Made by a program: the position numbers and the translations under genes. This document shows, piece by piece, positions 8,594 to 16,705 of a DNA stretch of 64,000 bases; the first letter of the stretch is position 1, and the number at the start of each line of letters is the position of its first letter. Under the pieces are notes generated by a model. The model worked only from the letters and a program-made list of their open reading frames with translations, had not been told where the DNA came from and searched no databases. The DNA comes from an uncultured Eubacteriales bacterium (GTDB lineage Bacteria > Bacillota > Clostridia > Oscillospirales > CAG-272): assembly GCA_934467415.1 (NCBI GenBank), contig CAKSLQ010000002.1, forward strand, positions 175,158 through 239,157, in the 5' to 3' direction.

Positions 8594-9721
8594 ATGAAAA
8601 AGTCAATCCGGGCAAGCGCGTTTCTTGCCGTTATTCTTGCCGCTGCAATATCCCTTGCCGCCTGCGGCGCTGAAACCGTTGTGAACGATGACGGCACAAA
8701 AACAAAAACAGAAGGCAGAGTCAAGATTACCGAAACGGCGGCAAAAGCCGTGCAGACCGAAAAGTACGAAACCGCCGATTTCAGCATGACCATTCCCAAA
8801 GGCTGGACGGTAACGGCCGGCGGAACAAATATCTACCACAGTATTCGGATAAGCGACCCAAGCGAGCCGCTCAATCAGATGTTTGTGCTGCTCAAGGCCG
8901 ATGTGTTGCTGCACAGCCGGGCAGGCAAATATGCATGGCAGCAGAACTACAATATGGGCAATACACAGGCGGCGCTTTTTGCTAAGGCCGCCGTGCTGGA
9001 AAACCCGTCCACCGAAGGCTTTTTCAAAATATTTTCGCAGTATGCGGCATTTGCATCGGAGGTGGAGCCTGCTTATTCGGGATACACCTTCCCCCGGTTT
9101 GATAATTTTACGGTGACCGAACGTTATCCCTCTACCAGCCCGCTGAAGTCTTCCGCACTCGGCGATGAGCAGCTTCGCGCGACCTTCACGGATAACGGCA
9201 AAGAGGGTGAGGGCCTGTTTGCCGCCTCTGTCGTGGACTTCGGCAGTTTTATGATTTCCGACGGCAATGTGGTAGGCTATCAGCTTCAGGCGGTGGACGG
9301 CGGCTATTATATGGCGTACAATGTCGTTGCCGTTACCGCTGTGAAGGACGCCTTTATTGAGTGGGAAAGCGTGCTGACCGGCTGCTTCAAAACCCTGCAG
9401 TATTCCGACAGCTTTGTCAGCGCCGCCAATCAGGCAAGCAACGAAAAGGTCTCCCTTTCAAAACAGATCAGTCAAAACTTCAATGCGACCATGGACGGCT
9501 TTATGACCTCCTGGGAGGGTCGTAATAAAAGTCAGGATATTATGAGCCAGAAGCAGAGCGACGCGATCCTCGGCTATGAGCGCGTGTACGATACCGAAAC
9601 CGGTGAAATATACAAAGCGACAAACGGCTTTACCGATGTGTATGACGGCAAGCGGTATCAGCCCGTGACCGACGACAATATGTATGCCGAGCCCATCAGC
9701 GGCTATATTGAAAAGCAATAA
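8594..9721 (+). CDS. Putative lipoprotein, unknown family
   Basis: 375 residues with signal peptide and lipobox LAAC (Cys24), starting after GGAGGAAG. The first mature region is Thr/Lys-rich. A segment starting ADFSMTIPKGWTVTAGG resembles the opening of PsbP/MOG1-like folds found in bacterial lipoproteins, though that rests on one short stretch. The C-terminal 60 residues are Tyr/Asp/Gly-rich (GEIYKATNGFTDVYDGK). It starts 14 bp after the preceding lipoprotein gene and is likely co-transcribed and co-located with it on the outer membrane face. Confidence 0.73.
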   Translation: MKKSIRASAFLAVILAAAISLAACGAETVVNDDGTKTKTEGRVKITETAAKAVQTEKYETADFSMTIPKGWTVTAGGTNIYHSIRISDPSEPLNQMFVLLKADVLLHSRAGKYAWQQNYNMGNTQAALFAKAAVLENPSTEGFFKIFSQYAAFASEVEPAYSGYTFPRFDNFTVTERYPSTSPLKSSALGDEQLRATFTDNGKEGEGLFAASVVDFGSFMISDGNVVGYQLQAVDGGYYMAYNVVAVTAVKDAFIEWESVLTGCFKTLQYSDSFVSAANQASNEKVSLSKQISQNFNATMDGFMTSWEGRNKSQDIMSQKQSDAILGYERVYDTETGEIYKATNGFTDVYDGKRYQPVTDDNMYAEPISGYIEKQ

Positions 9722-9771
9722 CGATGCAAGGATGGTTTGCAACGAAACGGTAATAAAAAGGAGGCCCGATG

Positions 9772-10137
9772 ATGACTGTGCAGCATTCCATTCCGCAGGA
9801 CAGCAAAACAACAAAGAAAACATTGCCGTACAATCGGCAATATGTGATCTTCGCCGTCTATGAGGTGCTGGATAAAAACGGCGCCGTATATGAAAAGGCG
9901 GACACATCCACGATTCTGGCGGAGCTATCGGTATACGGCAATCGGAGCCGCTTTTCCGTCTCTGTAAATGAACAAGAAACGGGGACGGAGTTGTCCGTAA
10001 CGATGATCCATCCTTGCGAGGGGCTTTCGGCTGCCGGTATCCGGCGGGCAACGACCGCCGTTGCCGACAGCGTCTCGCAGCACCTGGAAAACGAGCTTGA
10101 GATGAACAGGGTGTCCGCCAAAAAGCAGCCTGTTTGA
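9772..10137 (+). CDS. Small conserved-looking hypothetical protein
   Basis: About 121 residues, no signal peptide or membrane segment, so probably cytosolic. ATG at 9772 (9769 also possible) follows AAAGGAGG. It has an alternating hydrophobic pattern (RQYVIFAVYEVL; SRFSVSVNE; TELSVTMIHP) suggestive of a beta-sheet, then a helical tail. I do not recognise it. As the last gene of the lipoprotein unit it may work with the two lipoproteins. A strong symmetrical terminator follows at 10229-10260. Confidence 0.6.
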   Translation: MTVQHSIPQDSKTTKKTLPYNRQYVIFAVYEVLDKNGAVYEKADTSTILAELSVYGNRSRFSVSVNEQETGTELSVTMIHPCEGLSAAGIRRATTAVADSVSQHLENELEMNRVSAKKQPV

Positions 10138-10228
10138 ACTTGCGGCGGCAATCCGATGAATCGTCATGCTGTTCATTGCCCTCGCTGTCCGTCTCCGGCA
10201 TCGCAATCGAATCCTTGCCTTGTAAAGT

Positions 10229-10260
10229 AAAAAGGCGCTGAAAATTTTCAGCGCCTTTTT
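10229..10260. terminator. Bidirectional terminator
   Basis: A perfect palindrome, AAAAAGGCGCTGAAAA joined to its complement, T-run on both strands. It serves the lipoprotein unit from the left and the suf operon (sufU ends at 10293) from the right. Confidence 0.93.
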
Positions 10261-10292
10261 GCATTGAAGAAAACAATTTTCACGGCTTTACT

Positions 10293-10724
10293 CTATTCCG
10301 TCTTCTCGCCGAGGGCTTCGGCAAGGGTGCGCCAGCCGAGCATGGCGCATTTGACGCGGGCGGGCATGTGCGCGATGTCGCGCAGCGCCGACGCCTCCTC
10401 GAGGCTGTCGATCTCCGCCTCGGTCGCCTCGCCGCGGATCATGCGCATGAACAGGTCGGCATAGCGCAGCGCGTCCTCCTTCTTTCGTCCGACGATCATG
10501 CCGAGCATGATGTCGGTGGAGGCCTGCGAGATGGCGCAGCCGTCGCCGACGAAAGCGCCGTCGGTGATGACGCCGTTCTCAACCTTGAGCTTCAGGCTGA
10601 TCTCGTCGCCGCAGCTCGGGTTCACGCCGTCGAGCACGATGTCCGCATCGGGCAGGTCGTGCTTGAAGTCGGGGTGCATATTGTGTTCGGTCAGAATTTC
10701 GTTGTAAAAGCTTCTACTTTCCAT
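10293..10724 (-). CDS. sufU: SufU-type iron-sulfur scaffold / sulfur acceptor
   Basis: 143 residues. In Bacillota SufU takes persulfide sulfur from SufS and passes it to the SufBCD scaffold, using a bound zinc. The ligands are visible: Cys38 and Asp40 (NPSCGDE), Cys63 (GDGCAIS) and Cys126 (VKCAMLGW). The insert between Cys63 and Cys126 (about 62 residues, longer than in IscU) marks the SufU subtype. The ATG at 10724 overlaps the end of sufS by 11 bp, so translation is coupled to the partner enzyme. Last gene of the suf operon. Confidence 0.93.
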   Translation of the reverse strand: MESRSFYNEILTEHNMHPDFKHDLPDADIVLDGVNPSCGDEISLKLKVENGVITDGAFVGDGCAISQASTDIMLGMIVGRKKEDALRYADLFMRMIRGEATEAEIDSLEEASALRDIAHMPARVKCAMLGWRTLAEALGEKTE

Positions 10725-11925
10725 AGCCCATCCGCTCCCGGACAGTCGAAAGACTGTCGATGAATTTTTCCGCATCGTCGGCGGTGTTGTAAAACGCGAA
10801 GCTGGCACGCACGGTCGAGCGATAGCCGAGGTGTTCGAGCAGCGGCTGTGCGCAGTGATGCCCTGCGCGCACGGCCACGCCGTCCGCCGCGAGGATCTCG
10901 CCGACATCGTGCGGATGCACGTCGTCGAGCGTGAACGTGAGAATGCCGTTGTGCTCCTCCGCCCTCTCCGCGCCGAGCACATGCACATGCGGCAGGGCGC
11001 GCAGCTTCTCAAAGGCAAGGCGCGAGACGGTCAGCTCCCGCGCGTGAATCGTGTCAAAGCCGATGCTGCCTATATAGTCGATGGCGGCGTGCAGGCCGAC
11101 CGCGCCCGCGGCGTTGCCCGTGCCCGCCTCAAACTTATAGGGCAGCTCGGCATACACCGCGCCCGTGCGCGTGACGCTCTCGATCATTTCGCCGCCCGTG
11201 AGAAACGGCGGCATTTTTTCGAGCAGTTCACGCCTGCCGTACAGTACGCCGATGCCCATCGGCCCGTAGAGCTTATGCCCCGAGAACGCGAAGAAATCCG
11301 CCCCCAGCGCCTGCACGTCCACCGGCATATGCGGCGTACTCTGTGCGCCGTCGCACACCAGCACAGCGCCCACGCGGTGCGCCATATCCGCGAGCGCGCG
11401 GATCGGGTTGACGCGCCCGAGGACGTTGGAGACCTGCGCAACAGCGACAAGCTTTGTCTTGTCCGTCATCAGCTTCTCCGCCTTGTCAAAGTCGATGCGG
11501 CCGTCCGGCTCACACTCGATATAGCGGAGCGCGGCGCCGGTCTCGCGGCAGACCGCCTGCCACGGCAGAAGATTGCTGTGGTGCTCGGTGATGGACACCA
11601 ACACCTCGTCGCCCGCGTGCAGCTGCGAGCGGCCGTAGCTGTATGCCACGAGATTGAGGCTCTCGGTGGTGCCCCGCGTGAAGATGATCTCCTCCCGGTG
11701 CTGCGCGCCGATAAAGGCGCGCACGGCCTCGCGCGCGGCCTCGACATCCTCTGTGGCCGCCACGCTGAGCGCATAAAGCCCGCGCAGAGGGTTGGCATTG
11801 TGCTCAAGATAGAAGTTCCGCTCGGCGTCCAGCACGCAGGCGGGGCGCTGCGCCGTCGCGGCGTTGTCGATGTAGACCGTCTTATCCTGCGCGAAGATCG
11901 GAAAATCCGCCTTGTAGTCTCTCAT
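10714..11925 (-). CDS. sufS: SufS cysteine desulfurase
   Basis: 403 residues, PLP-dependent class V aminotransferase fold. It converts cysteine to alanine and holds the sulfur as persulfide for Fe-S cluster assembly. The PLP lysine is in SGHKLYG (about Lys218). The catalytic cysteine is in RAGHHCAQ (about Cys358). TEHHSNLLPW and CDGAQSTPH are further cofactor motifs typical of group II SufS proteins. The start overlaps sufD by 4 bp (ATGA) and the end overlaps sufU by 11 bp, so the three are translationally coupled. Confidence 0.96.
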   Translation of the reverse strand: MRDYKADFPIFAQDKTVYIDNAATAQRPACVLDAERNFYLEHNANPLRGLYALSVAATEDVEAAREAVRAFIGAQHREEIIFTRGTTESLNLVAYSYGRSQLHAGDEVLVSITEHHSNLLPWQAVCRETGAALRYIECEPDGRIDFDKAEKLMTDKTKLVAVAQVSNVLGRVNPIRALADMAHRVGAVLVCDGAQSTPHMPVDVQALGADFFAFSGHKLYGPMGIGVLYGRRELLEKMPPFLTGGEMIESVTRTGAVYAELPYKFEAGTGNAAGAVGLHAAIDYIGSIGFDTIHARELTVSRLAFEKLRALPHVHVLGAERAEEHNGILTFTLDDVHPHDVGEILAADGVAVRAGHHCAQPLLEHLGYRSTVRASFAFYNTADDAEKFIDSLSTVRERMGYGK

Positions 11926-12863
11926 GCGTCTTTTCCTCCCTTGTCGCCGAGGACGGCCTCAAGCGCCGCTTCCGCAGCGGCGGTAAACGCTTCGTCGTCC
12001 GCCATGCGGATCAGCCGCTCGATCGCGGCGCGCGACAGGATGGCCTGCGCCGCCGCGCGGTCGATGCCGCGGCTCTCAAAATAGAAGAGCGTGGCGGCGT
12101 CCAGCTCGCCGATGGTCGCGCCGTGCGTGCCCTCGACGTTTTCCTCCGCGCACAGGATCAGCGGCACGGTCTTGTTGACAGCGCCGTCGCCGAGCATCAG
12201 CACGGTCTCGTTTTCGCTGCCGACCGAATCCGCGCAGCCGCGCTTAAAGTCAATCGTGCCGCGGAAGACCTTCTTCGCCGCGTCGGCGAGTGCGCCGGAC
12301 GCAAGAATTTCGCTGTTCGTCTTCCTGCCAAAGTGGTTGGCAACGATATTACAGTCCACGGTCTGCGTGCCGCGCCCGAAATAGGCGATGTCGGCCTTCA
12401 GCGCGCTGCCGTCGCCGACCAGCTCGGCGTGCTGATCGGCGTACAGGTCGCCGTCGCCGAGCAGAATGGTGAGGTATTCGATTTTCGCATCCGCTTCGCA
12501 GGTCGTGTGCGTTTCGGTGCGCACGACCGTACCGCCCGTCGGATGCTCCAGCAGCACGACCTTGGCATGTGCGCCCGCCTCCAGCGTCGCGTCGAGGCGG
12601 AAGGCCAGCGGATTTGCCGCCGTCAGCGTGACGAAAACCGTCACGTCGCCGCCCGCCGCCACTTGCAGGACAGCCGTCCGCGCGGTACATGCGCCCGCGT
12701 CGGCCACATCGAGGCGGAGCGGTGCGGGATGCTCGCCCGCCCCGACTGCAAGCATCTGTGTGGGAAACGCCGCCGCGGCGTCCCATTCGATCTCTGCCGC
12801 ATTCACCCCGAGGCGGTTCCAGGTGCGGGTCGGCAGCTCGTTGATTCGGATTGTCTGTTTCAT
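11922..12863 (-). CDS. sufD: SufD, Fe-S scaffold complex subunit
   Basis: 313 residues, clearly shorter than the roughly 420 of enterobacterial SufD. The C-terminal SufB/SufD beta-helix core is intact: DCNIVANHFGRKTNSEI, FKRGCADSVGSENE and GATIGELDAATLFYFESRG, the last being the conserved tail region. The shortened part is the N-terminal helical domain. SufD pairs with SufB and SufC as the cluster scaffold. ATG at 12863 follows GAGGGGAG, 13 bp after sufB. Confidence 0.92.
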   Translation of the reverse strand: MKQTIRINELPTRTWNRLGVNAAEIEWDAAAAFPTQMLAVGAGEHPAPLRLDVADAGACTARTAVLQVAAGGDVTVFVTLTAANPLAFRLDATLEAGAHAKVVLLEHPTGGTVVRTETHTTCEADAKIEYLTILLGDGDLYADQHAELVGDGSALKADIAYFGRGTQTVDCNIVANHFGRKTNSEILASGALADAAKKVFRGTIDFKRGCADSVGSENETVLMLGDGAVNKTVPLILCAEENVEGTHGATIGELDAATLFYFESRGIDRAAAQAILSRAAIERLIRMADDEAFTAAAEAALEAVLGDKGGKDA

Positions 12864-12876
12864 GTTCTCCCCTCCG

Positions 12877-14292
12877 TCAGCCGATGCTGCCCTTCATCTC
12901 CAGGCGGATCAGATTGTTCATTTCCACGGCGTATTCCACGGGCAGCTCCTTGGAGACGTTGTCCGCAAAGCCGCTGACGATCAGGGCGCGCGCGTCCTCC
13001 TCGCTCATGCCGCGGCTCATCAGATAGAACACCGCATCGCCGCTGATGCTGCCGATCTTGGCCTCGTGGCCGACCGCCGCATCCTTCGTGCGGATGTCCA
13101 TCGCGGGCACCGTGTCCGAGCGGGAGTCGGCGTCCAGCATCAGCGACTGGCAGGACACCGACGACTTCGCGCCCGCGGCGCTCTTCTCCACGGTGACGCT
13201 GCTGCGGAACGTGCTGACGCCGCCGCTCTTGCTGATCGAGCGGGTGTTCATATACGAGCTTGTATGCTTGCCGATGTGTACGACCTTGGCGCCGGTATCG
13301 AGGTTCTGCCCCGCCCCGGCAAAGGTCACGCCGGTGAACTCCATCTTCGAGTTGTCACCCTTCAGCACGCTCATCGGGTAGAGGCAGCCGACGTGCGAGC
13401 CGAACGAGCCGGAGATCCACTCGATGGTCGCTCCCTCCTCGCAGAGCGCGCGCTTCGTGTTGAGGTTGTACATGTTTTTCGACCAGTTTTCAATCGTGGA
13501 ATAGCGCAGCTTTGCGCCTTTTTTGACGTACAGCTCGACGCAGCCCGCGTGCAGGTTGGCGACGTTGTACTTCGGCGCGGAGCAGCCCTCGATGAAGTGC
13601 AGGCTTGCCCCCTCGTCCACGATGATGAGCGTATGCTCAAACTGCCCTGCGCCCTTGGCGTTGAGGCGGAAATAGGATTGCAGCGGAATGGACAGATGCA
13701 CGCCTTTCGGCACATAGACGAACGAGCCGCCCGACCAAACCGCGCCGTGCAGCGCGGCGAACTTGTGATCGGTTGGGGGCACGAGCTTCATGAAATACTT
13801 CTTCACCATGTCGGCGTACTCGCCGGTCATCGCGCTCTCCATATCCGTGTAGACCACGCCCTCGGCGGCGACTTCGTCGCGCACGTTGTGATAAACCAGC
13901 TCCGAGTCGTACTGCGCGCCCACGCCGGCCAGCGACTTGCGCTCCGCCTCGGGAATGCCGAGGCGGTCGAAGGTGTCCTTGATGTCCTTCGGCACGTTCT
14001 TCCAGTCGTTCTGCATCCCGGTCTTCGGGCGGACATAGGTGGCGATGTGGTCGATGTCCAGTCCCTCGAGCGAGGGGCCCCAGTCCGGCAGGGGCATTTC
14101 GTTGTAGATCTGCAGGGCGCGGAGGCGGAACTGCTGCATCCACACCGGGTCATGCTTTTCCTTCGATAATTTGTCGATGATCGCGGGCGTCAGGCCGTCC
14201 TCCATGCGGTAGGCATCGTCCTCGGCGTCCCGGATATCGTATATACTGCGGTCGATGTCCTCGACCACGGTCTTTTCTCTGTTGTCAGCCAT
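12877..14292 (-). CDS. sufB: SufB, Fe-S scaffold complex subunit
   Basis: 471 residues, normal length. SufB builds the nascent cluster in the SufBC2D complex. Typical blocks are visible: DIDHIATYVRPK near residue 80, VYVPKGVHLSIPLQSYF, EGCSAPKYNVANLHAGCVE and SISKSGGVSTFRSS. The tail includes GHEAKIGSISGDAVFYLMSR. It sits between sufC (12 bp upstream) and sufD (13 bp downstream). Confidence 0.97.
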   Translation of the reverse strand: MADNREKTVVEDIDRSIYDIRDAEDDAYRMEDGLTPAIIDKLSKEKHDPVWMQQFRLRALQIYNEMPLPDWGPSLEGLDIDHIATYVRPKTGMQNDWKNVPKDIKDTFDRLGIPEAERKSLAGVGAQYDSELVYHNVRDEVAAEGVVYTDMESAMTGEYADMVKKYFMKLVPPTDHKFAALHGAVWSGGSFVYVPKGVHLSIPLQSYFRLNAKGAGQFEHTLIIVDEGASLHFIEGCSAPKYNVANLHAGCVELYVKKGAKLRYSTIENWSKNMYNLNTKRALCEEGATIEWISGSFGSHVGCLYPMSVLKGDNSKMEFTGVTFAGAGQNLDTGAKVVHIGKHTSSYMNTRSISKSGGVSTFRSSVTVEKSAAGAKSSVSCQSLMLDADSRSDTVPAMDIRTKDAAVGHEAKIGSISGDAVFYLMSRGMSEEDARALIVSGFADNVSKELPVEYAVEMNNLIRLEMKGSIG

Positions 14293-14304
14293 GGTGCACC
14301 TCGG

Positions 14305-15057
14305 TCAGCTCTGCCCGTTCACGGCGGCAAAGCCGCTCTCGTTGATCGCCTCGACCAGCTCTGCGCCGCCGTTTTTCACGATGACGCCGTTTTCCATGAC
14401 GTGCGCCGCATCCACATGCAGCGCCTCGAGAATGCGCGTGCTGTGCGTGATGATGAGCAGCGAACCGTGTACGCGCTCCCGGTACAGGCGGACGCCCTCG
14501 GACACCGTGCGCACCGCGTCCACGTCAAGCCCCGAGTCGGTCTCGTCGAGGATGGCCAGCTTCGGCTCGAGCATCAGCATTTGCAGAATTTCGGCCTTCT
14601 TCTTTTCGCCGCCCGAGAAACCGACGTTGAGATCGCGCTCGGCATAGGATTCATCCATTTGCAGCAGCTTCATCGTCTCGGCGAGCTTCTTTTTGAAGTC
14701 CCAGAGGCGCAGGCGGCTGCCGCTCTTCTGCTCCAGCGCGCTGCGGATAAAGGCGGAGAGCGTCACACCCGGAACCTCCAGCGGATTCTGGAACGAGAGA
14801 AAAATGCCGCGCCTTGCGCGCTCGTTGACCGGCATTTCCGTAATGTCCTCGCCGTCAAACAGAATATGTCCGTCGGTGACGGTGTAGGCCGGGTTGCCCG
14901 TGACGGCATAGCCGAGCGTGGATTTGCCCGTGCCGTTCGGCCCCATCAGCACATGGGTCTCGTCGCGGCCGACCGCAAGATCGACGCCGTGCAGGATCTC
15001 ACGGTCGCCGACGCTGACATGCAGGTTTTCCACCTTCAAAAGCTGTTTCTTGTTCAT
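14305..15057 (-). CDS. sufC: SufC, Fe-S assembly ATPase
   Basis: 250 residues, ABC-type ATPase of the cytosolic SufBCD complex. Walker A is GPNGTGKST (39-47), the signature is FSGGEKKKAE, Walker B is LAILDETDSGLD, and the switch His is in IITHS. The FSGGEKKK and DETDSGLD forms are diagnostic of SufC rather than a transporter ATPase. Its start overlaps the rrf2 gene by 4 bp. Confidence 0.97.
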   Translation of the reverse strand: MNKKQLLKVENLHVSVGDREILHGVDLAVGRDETHVLMGPNGTGKSTLGYAVTGNPAYTVTDGHILFDGEDITEMPVNERARRGIFLSFQNPLEVPGVTLSAFIRSALEQKSGSRLRLWDFKKKLAETMKLLQMDESYAERDLNVGFSGGEKKKAEILQMLMLEPKLAILDETDSGLDVDAVRTVSEGVRLYRERVHGSLLIITHSTRILEALHVDAAHVMENGVIVKNGGAELVEAINESGFAAVNGQS

Positions 15058-15521
15058 TGCTCTGTTTCCTTCTTTTCCGCTGAATTGGTATCGGTGCCGC
15101 AGGCGGGCGTATTCCGCTTGCTCTCAAGCAGATCGCCGAGGGTGTAGCCGTCGATGTAGGCATTGATGCGTTCTTCCAGCCCCCGCCAGAACGGGAGCGT
15201 ATAGCAGGTGCATTCCCCGCCGCATTTTTTGCCGTCCTCGGTGAGGCAGGCGACCGGCACAAGCTCGCCCTCGGCAGCGCGCAGGATCTCGCCCGCCGTG
15301 TAGGTCTCGGGCGCGCGGCGCAGCTGATAGCCGCCGTCCTTGCCGAGCGTGCTCTCGACAAGCCCGCTCTTGCAGAGTGCGGTCATGATGCTCTCGAGAT
15401 ACTTGACCGAGAGGTTTTGCCGTGCGGCAATTTCCTTGAGACGGATATTCCCGCCGCCGCGCTGCTCTGCCATATCCAGCATCACGCGCAGGGCGTACCG
15501 TCCCCTTGAGGAGATCATCAT
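15054..15521 (-). CDS. Rrf2-family (IscR/SufR-like) regulator of the suf operon
   Basis: 155 residues. Winged helix: ISSRGRYALRVMLDMAE at the start and LSVKYLESIMTALCKSGLV as recognition helix. A cysteine cluster follows (ACLTEDGKKCGGECTC), of the type that holds an Fe-S cluster in IscR-like proteins. As the leader gene of the suf operon it very probably senses Fe-S status and represses the operon. ATG at 15521; the ribosome site is GGAAAGG. A dyad just downstream of the -10 box (15552-15568) is a candidate operator. CymR-type cysteine regulation is less likely because of the cysteines and the operon context. Confidence 0.92.
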   Translation of the reverse strand: MMISSRGRYALRVMLDMAEQRGGGNIRLKEIAARQNLSVKYLESIMTALCKSGLVESTLGKDGGYQLRRAPETYTAGEILRAAEGELVPVACLTEDGKKCGGECTCYTLPFWRGLEERINAYIDGYTLGDLLESKRNTPACGTDTNSAEKKETEQ

Positions 15522-15551
15522 AATACGTTTATCCTTTCCGGATTTTTAATT

Positions 15552-15568
15552 CCTACTGTTTCACTGGG
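15552..15568. promoter_or_regulatory. Candidate Rrf2 operator at the suf transcription start
   Basis: CCTACTG TTT CACTGGG is an imperfect dyad (5 of 7 arm positions pair) directly downstream of the -10 box and across the expected start of transcription. Position suits autorepression, but the symmetry is weak. Confidence 0.4.
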
Positions 15569-15569
15569 C

Positions 15570-15598
15570 ATTATACAACGACCTTTGCCGAAATGCAA
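15570..15598 (-). promoter_or_regulatory. suf operon promoter
   Basis: Minus strand TTGCAT (15593-15598), 17-bp spacer, TATAAT (15570-15575), about 50 bp upstream of the rrf2 gene start. Confidence 0.82.
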
Positions 15599-15618
15599 GA
15601 GGTTTGCCGCAATTTCCG

Positions 15619-15653
15619 CAAAAAAATGCGGCCGCCGCAGGGCAGACCGCATG
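15619..15653 (-). terminator. Terminator of the LytTR gene
   Basis: ATGCGG/CCGCAT stem around a GC-rich loop followed by TTTTTTTG on the minus strand, directly after the stop at 15655. Confidence 0.8.
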
Positions 15654-15654
15654 T

Positions 15655-16449
15655 TTATTTGAATTTTTCGCGCAGTTTTTCGCAGATGGCCTTATAGCGC
15701 TGCCGTGAGGCCGGGAGCCGCACGCCGTTTGTCAGAAAAACTTCCTCCGGCGTGACGGCGCGGATGTGATCCGCATTGACGGCAAAACTGCGGTGCACAA
15801 AGACAAAGTCCGGACAGTTTTCGCCGACGAACCCCCGGATTCCCGCGTGGACACGGTACACCGTACCGTCCTCGCAGTGGATGAGGAGGCATTCCCGCGC
15901 GGCCTCGATGTGCGTCACCTGCCGCATCCCGATCATATGGCAGGTGTAATCCGTCGTCATGATCTGCAAAAAGCGGTTCTGCGCCTGCAATTTCTGCTGT
16001 ACATAGTCGTAGTTGCGGCGGCTGGAGGCCAGCGGAAACGCCTCGTCCGGCTCCAGCGTGTGCATCACGTTGGACACATGCATGTGGGAAATGCGCAGAC
16101 CCGCCTCGGTCTGCTTCCAGAGAAACGAGGCGCGCTGCGGCTCCTGCGTGTACAGCTGCTCGTTTCGAATCGTCCAGATGTATTGCCCGAGGCACAGGCA
16201 ATAGTCGGCGCCGCAGTCCGCAATGTCCCAGCGCCCCTCCGACACGCGGCAGGGCAGGATCTCCGGCCGCACCCGTTCCAGCGCAGCGGCAACCTCCGCG
16301 CGCCCGCGGTAAAACTGGTCGGCCGCCGCGCCGATCCAGCTCGCATCTTCATCCAGCAGCGGGAGCAGGCGGTCGGTCTTGCCCATGTACCATTCTTCCA
16401 CAATGAGCTGCGTGTTCTCCAGCGCTTCCCTTTGCAGCTCGTGTTTCAT
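15655..16449 (-). CDS. LytTR-domain DNA-binding regulator with SnoaL-like sensor
   Basis: 264 residues. Residues 10-145 look like a SnoaL/NTF2-like domain (VEEWYMGKTDRLLPLLDEDA; FYRGRAEVAAALERV). The last 100 are a LytTR domain (THIEAARECLLIHCEDGTVY; FVFVHRSFAVNADHIRAV), the fold of AgrA and LytR output domains. There is no receiver domain, so it is a one-component regulator sensing a ligand in the NTF2-like pocket or acting constitutively. ATG at 16449 follows AGGAGG. Two 9-bp direct repeats 12 bp apart lie just upstream of its own -35 box, matching LytTR site geometry. It diverges from an MFS transporter gene. Confidence 0.87.
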   Translation of the reverse strand: MKHELQREALENTQLIVEEWYMGKTDRLLPLLDEDASWIGAAADQFYRGRAEVAAALERVRPEILPCRVSEGRWDIADCGADYCLCLGQYIWTIRNEQLYTQEPQRASFLWKQTEAGLRISHMHVSNVMHTLEPDEAFPLASSRRNYDYVQQKLQAQNRFLQIMTTDYTCHMIGMRQVTHIEAARECLLIHCEDGTVYRVHAGIRGFVGENCPDFVFVHRSFAVNADHIRAVTPEEVFLTNGVRLPASRQRYKAICEKLREKFK

Positions 16450-16480
16450 GCATCCGCCTCCTTTTACACTTTCTGTATTG

Positions 16481-16509
16481 ATTATACCGTACTTGCCTGT
16501 ATTTTTCAA
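16481..16509 (-). promoter_or_regulatory. Promoter of the LytTR gene
   Basis: Minus strand TTGAAA (16504-16509), 17-bp spacer, TATAAT (16481-16486). Confidence 0.82.
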
Positions 16510-16511
16510 CA

Positions 16512-16541
16512 AGTGTTCAACGAAATGCCGTATTTGTTCAA
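16512..16541. promoter_or_regulatory. LytTR direct-repeat binding site
   Basis: AGTGTTCAA (16512-16520) and TTTGTTCAA (16533-16541) are 9-bp direct repeats with a 12-bp gap. They sit within longer 15-bp repeats TGTTCAACGAAATGC at 16514 and 16535. The 9-12-9 geometry and GTTnA core match the LytTR consensus. The site ends 2 bp upstream of the -35 box of the LytTR gene. Confidence 0.7.
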
Positions 16542-16633
16542 CGAAATGCAGCATTTGTGCAAGGTATGCACACCGCGCCGATTTGGAACGGCCTCATATA
16601 AATTTGGAACTTGTCCGATTTTCCCTGCGGCAC

Positions 16634-16662
16634 TTGCATTTTCCGCACGGAATCAATATACT
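16634..16662 (+). promoter_or_regulatory. Promoter of the MFS transporter gene
   Basis: TTGCAT (16634-16639), 17-bp spacer, TATACT (16657-16662). The predicted start near 16670 excludes the in-frame ATG at 16667 and supports translation from 16706. Confidence 0.82.
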
Positions 16663-16705
16663 GTCAATGAGCGCTTCGGCGCAATTCACTTTTTCGGAGC
16701 TTTGC

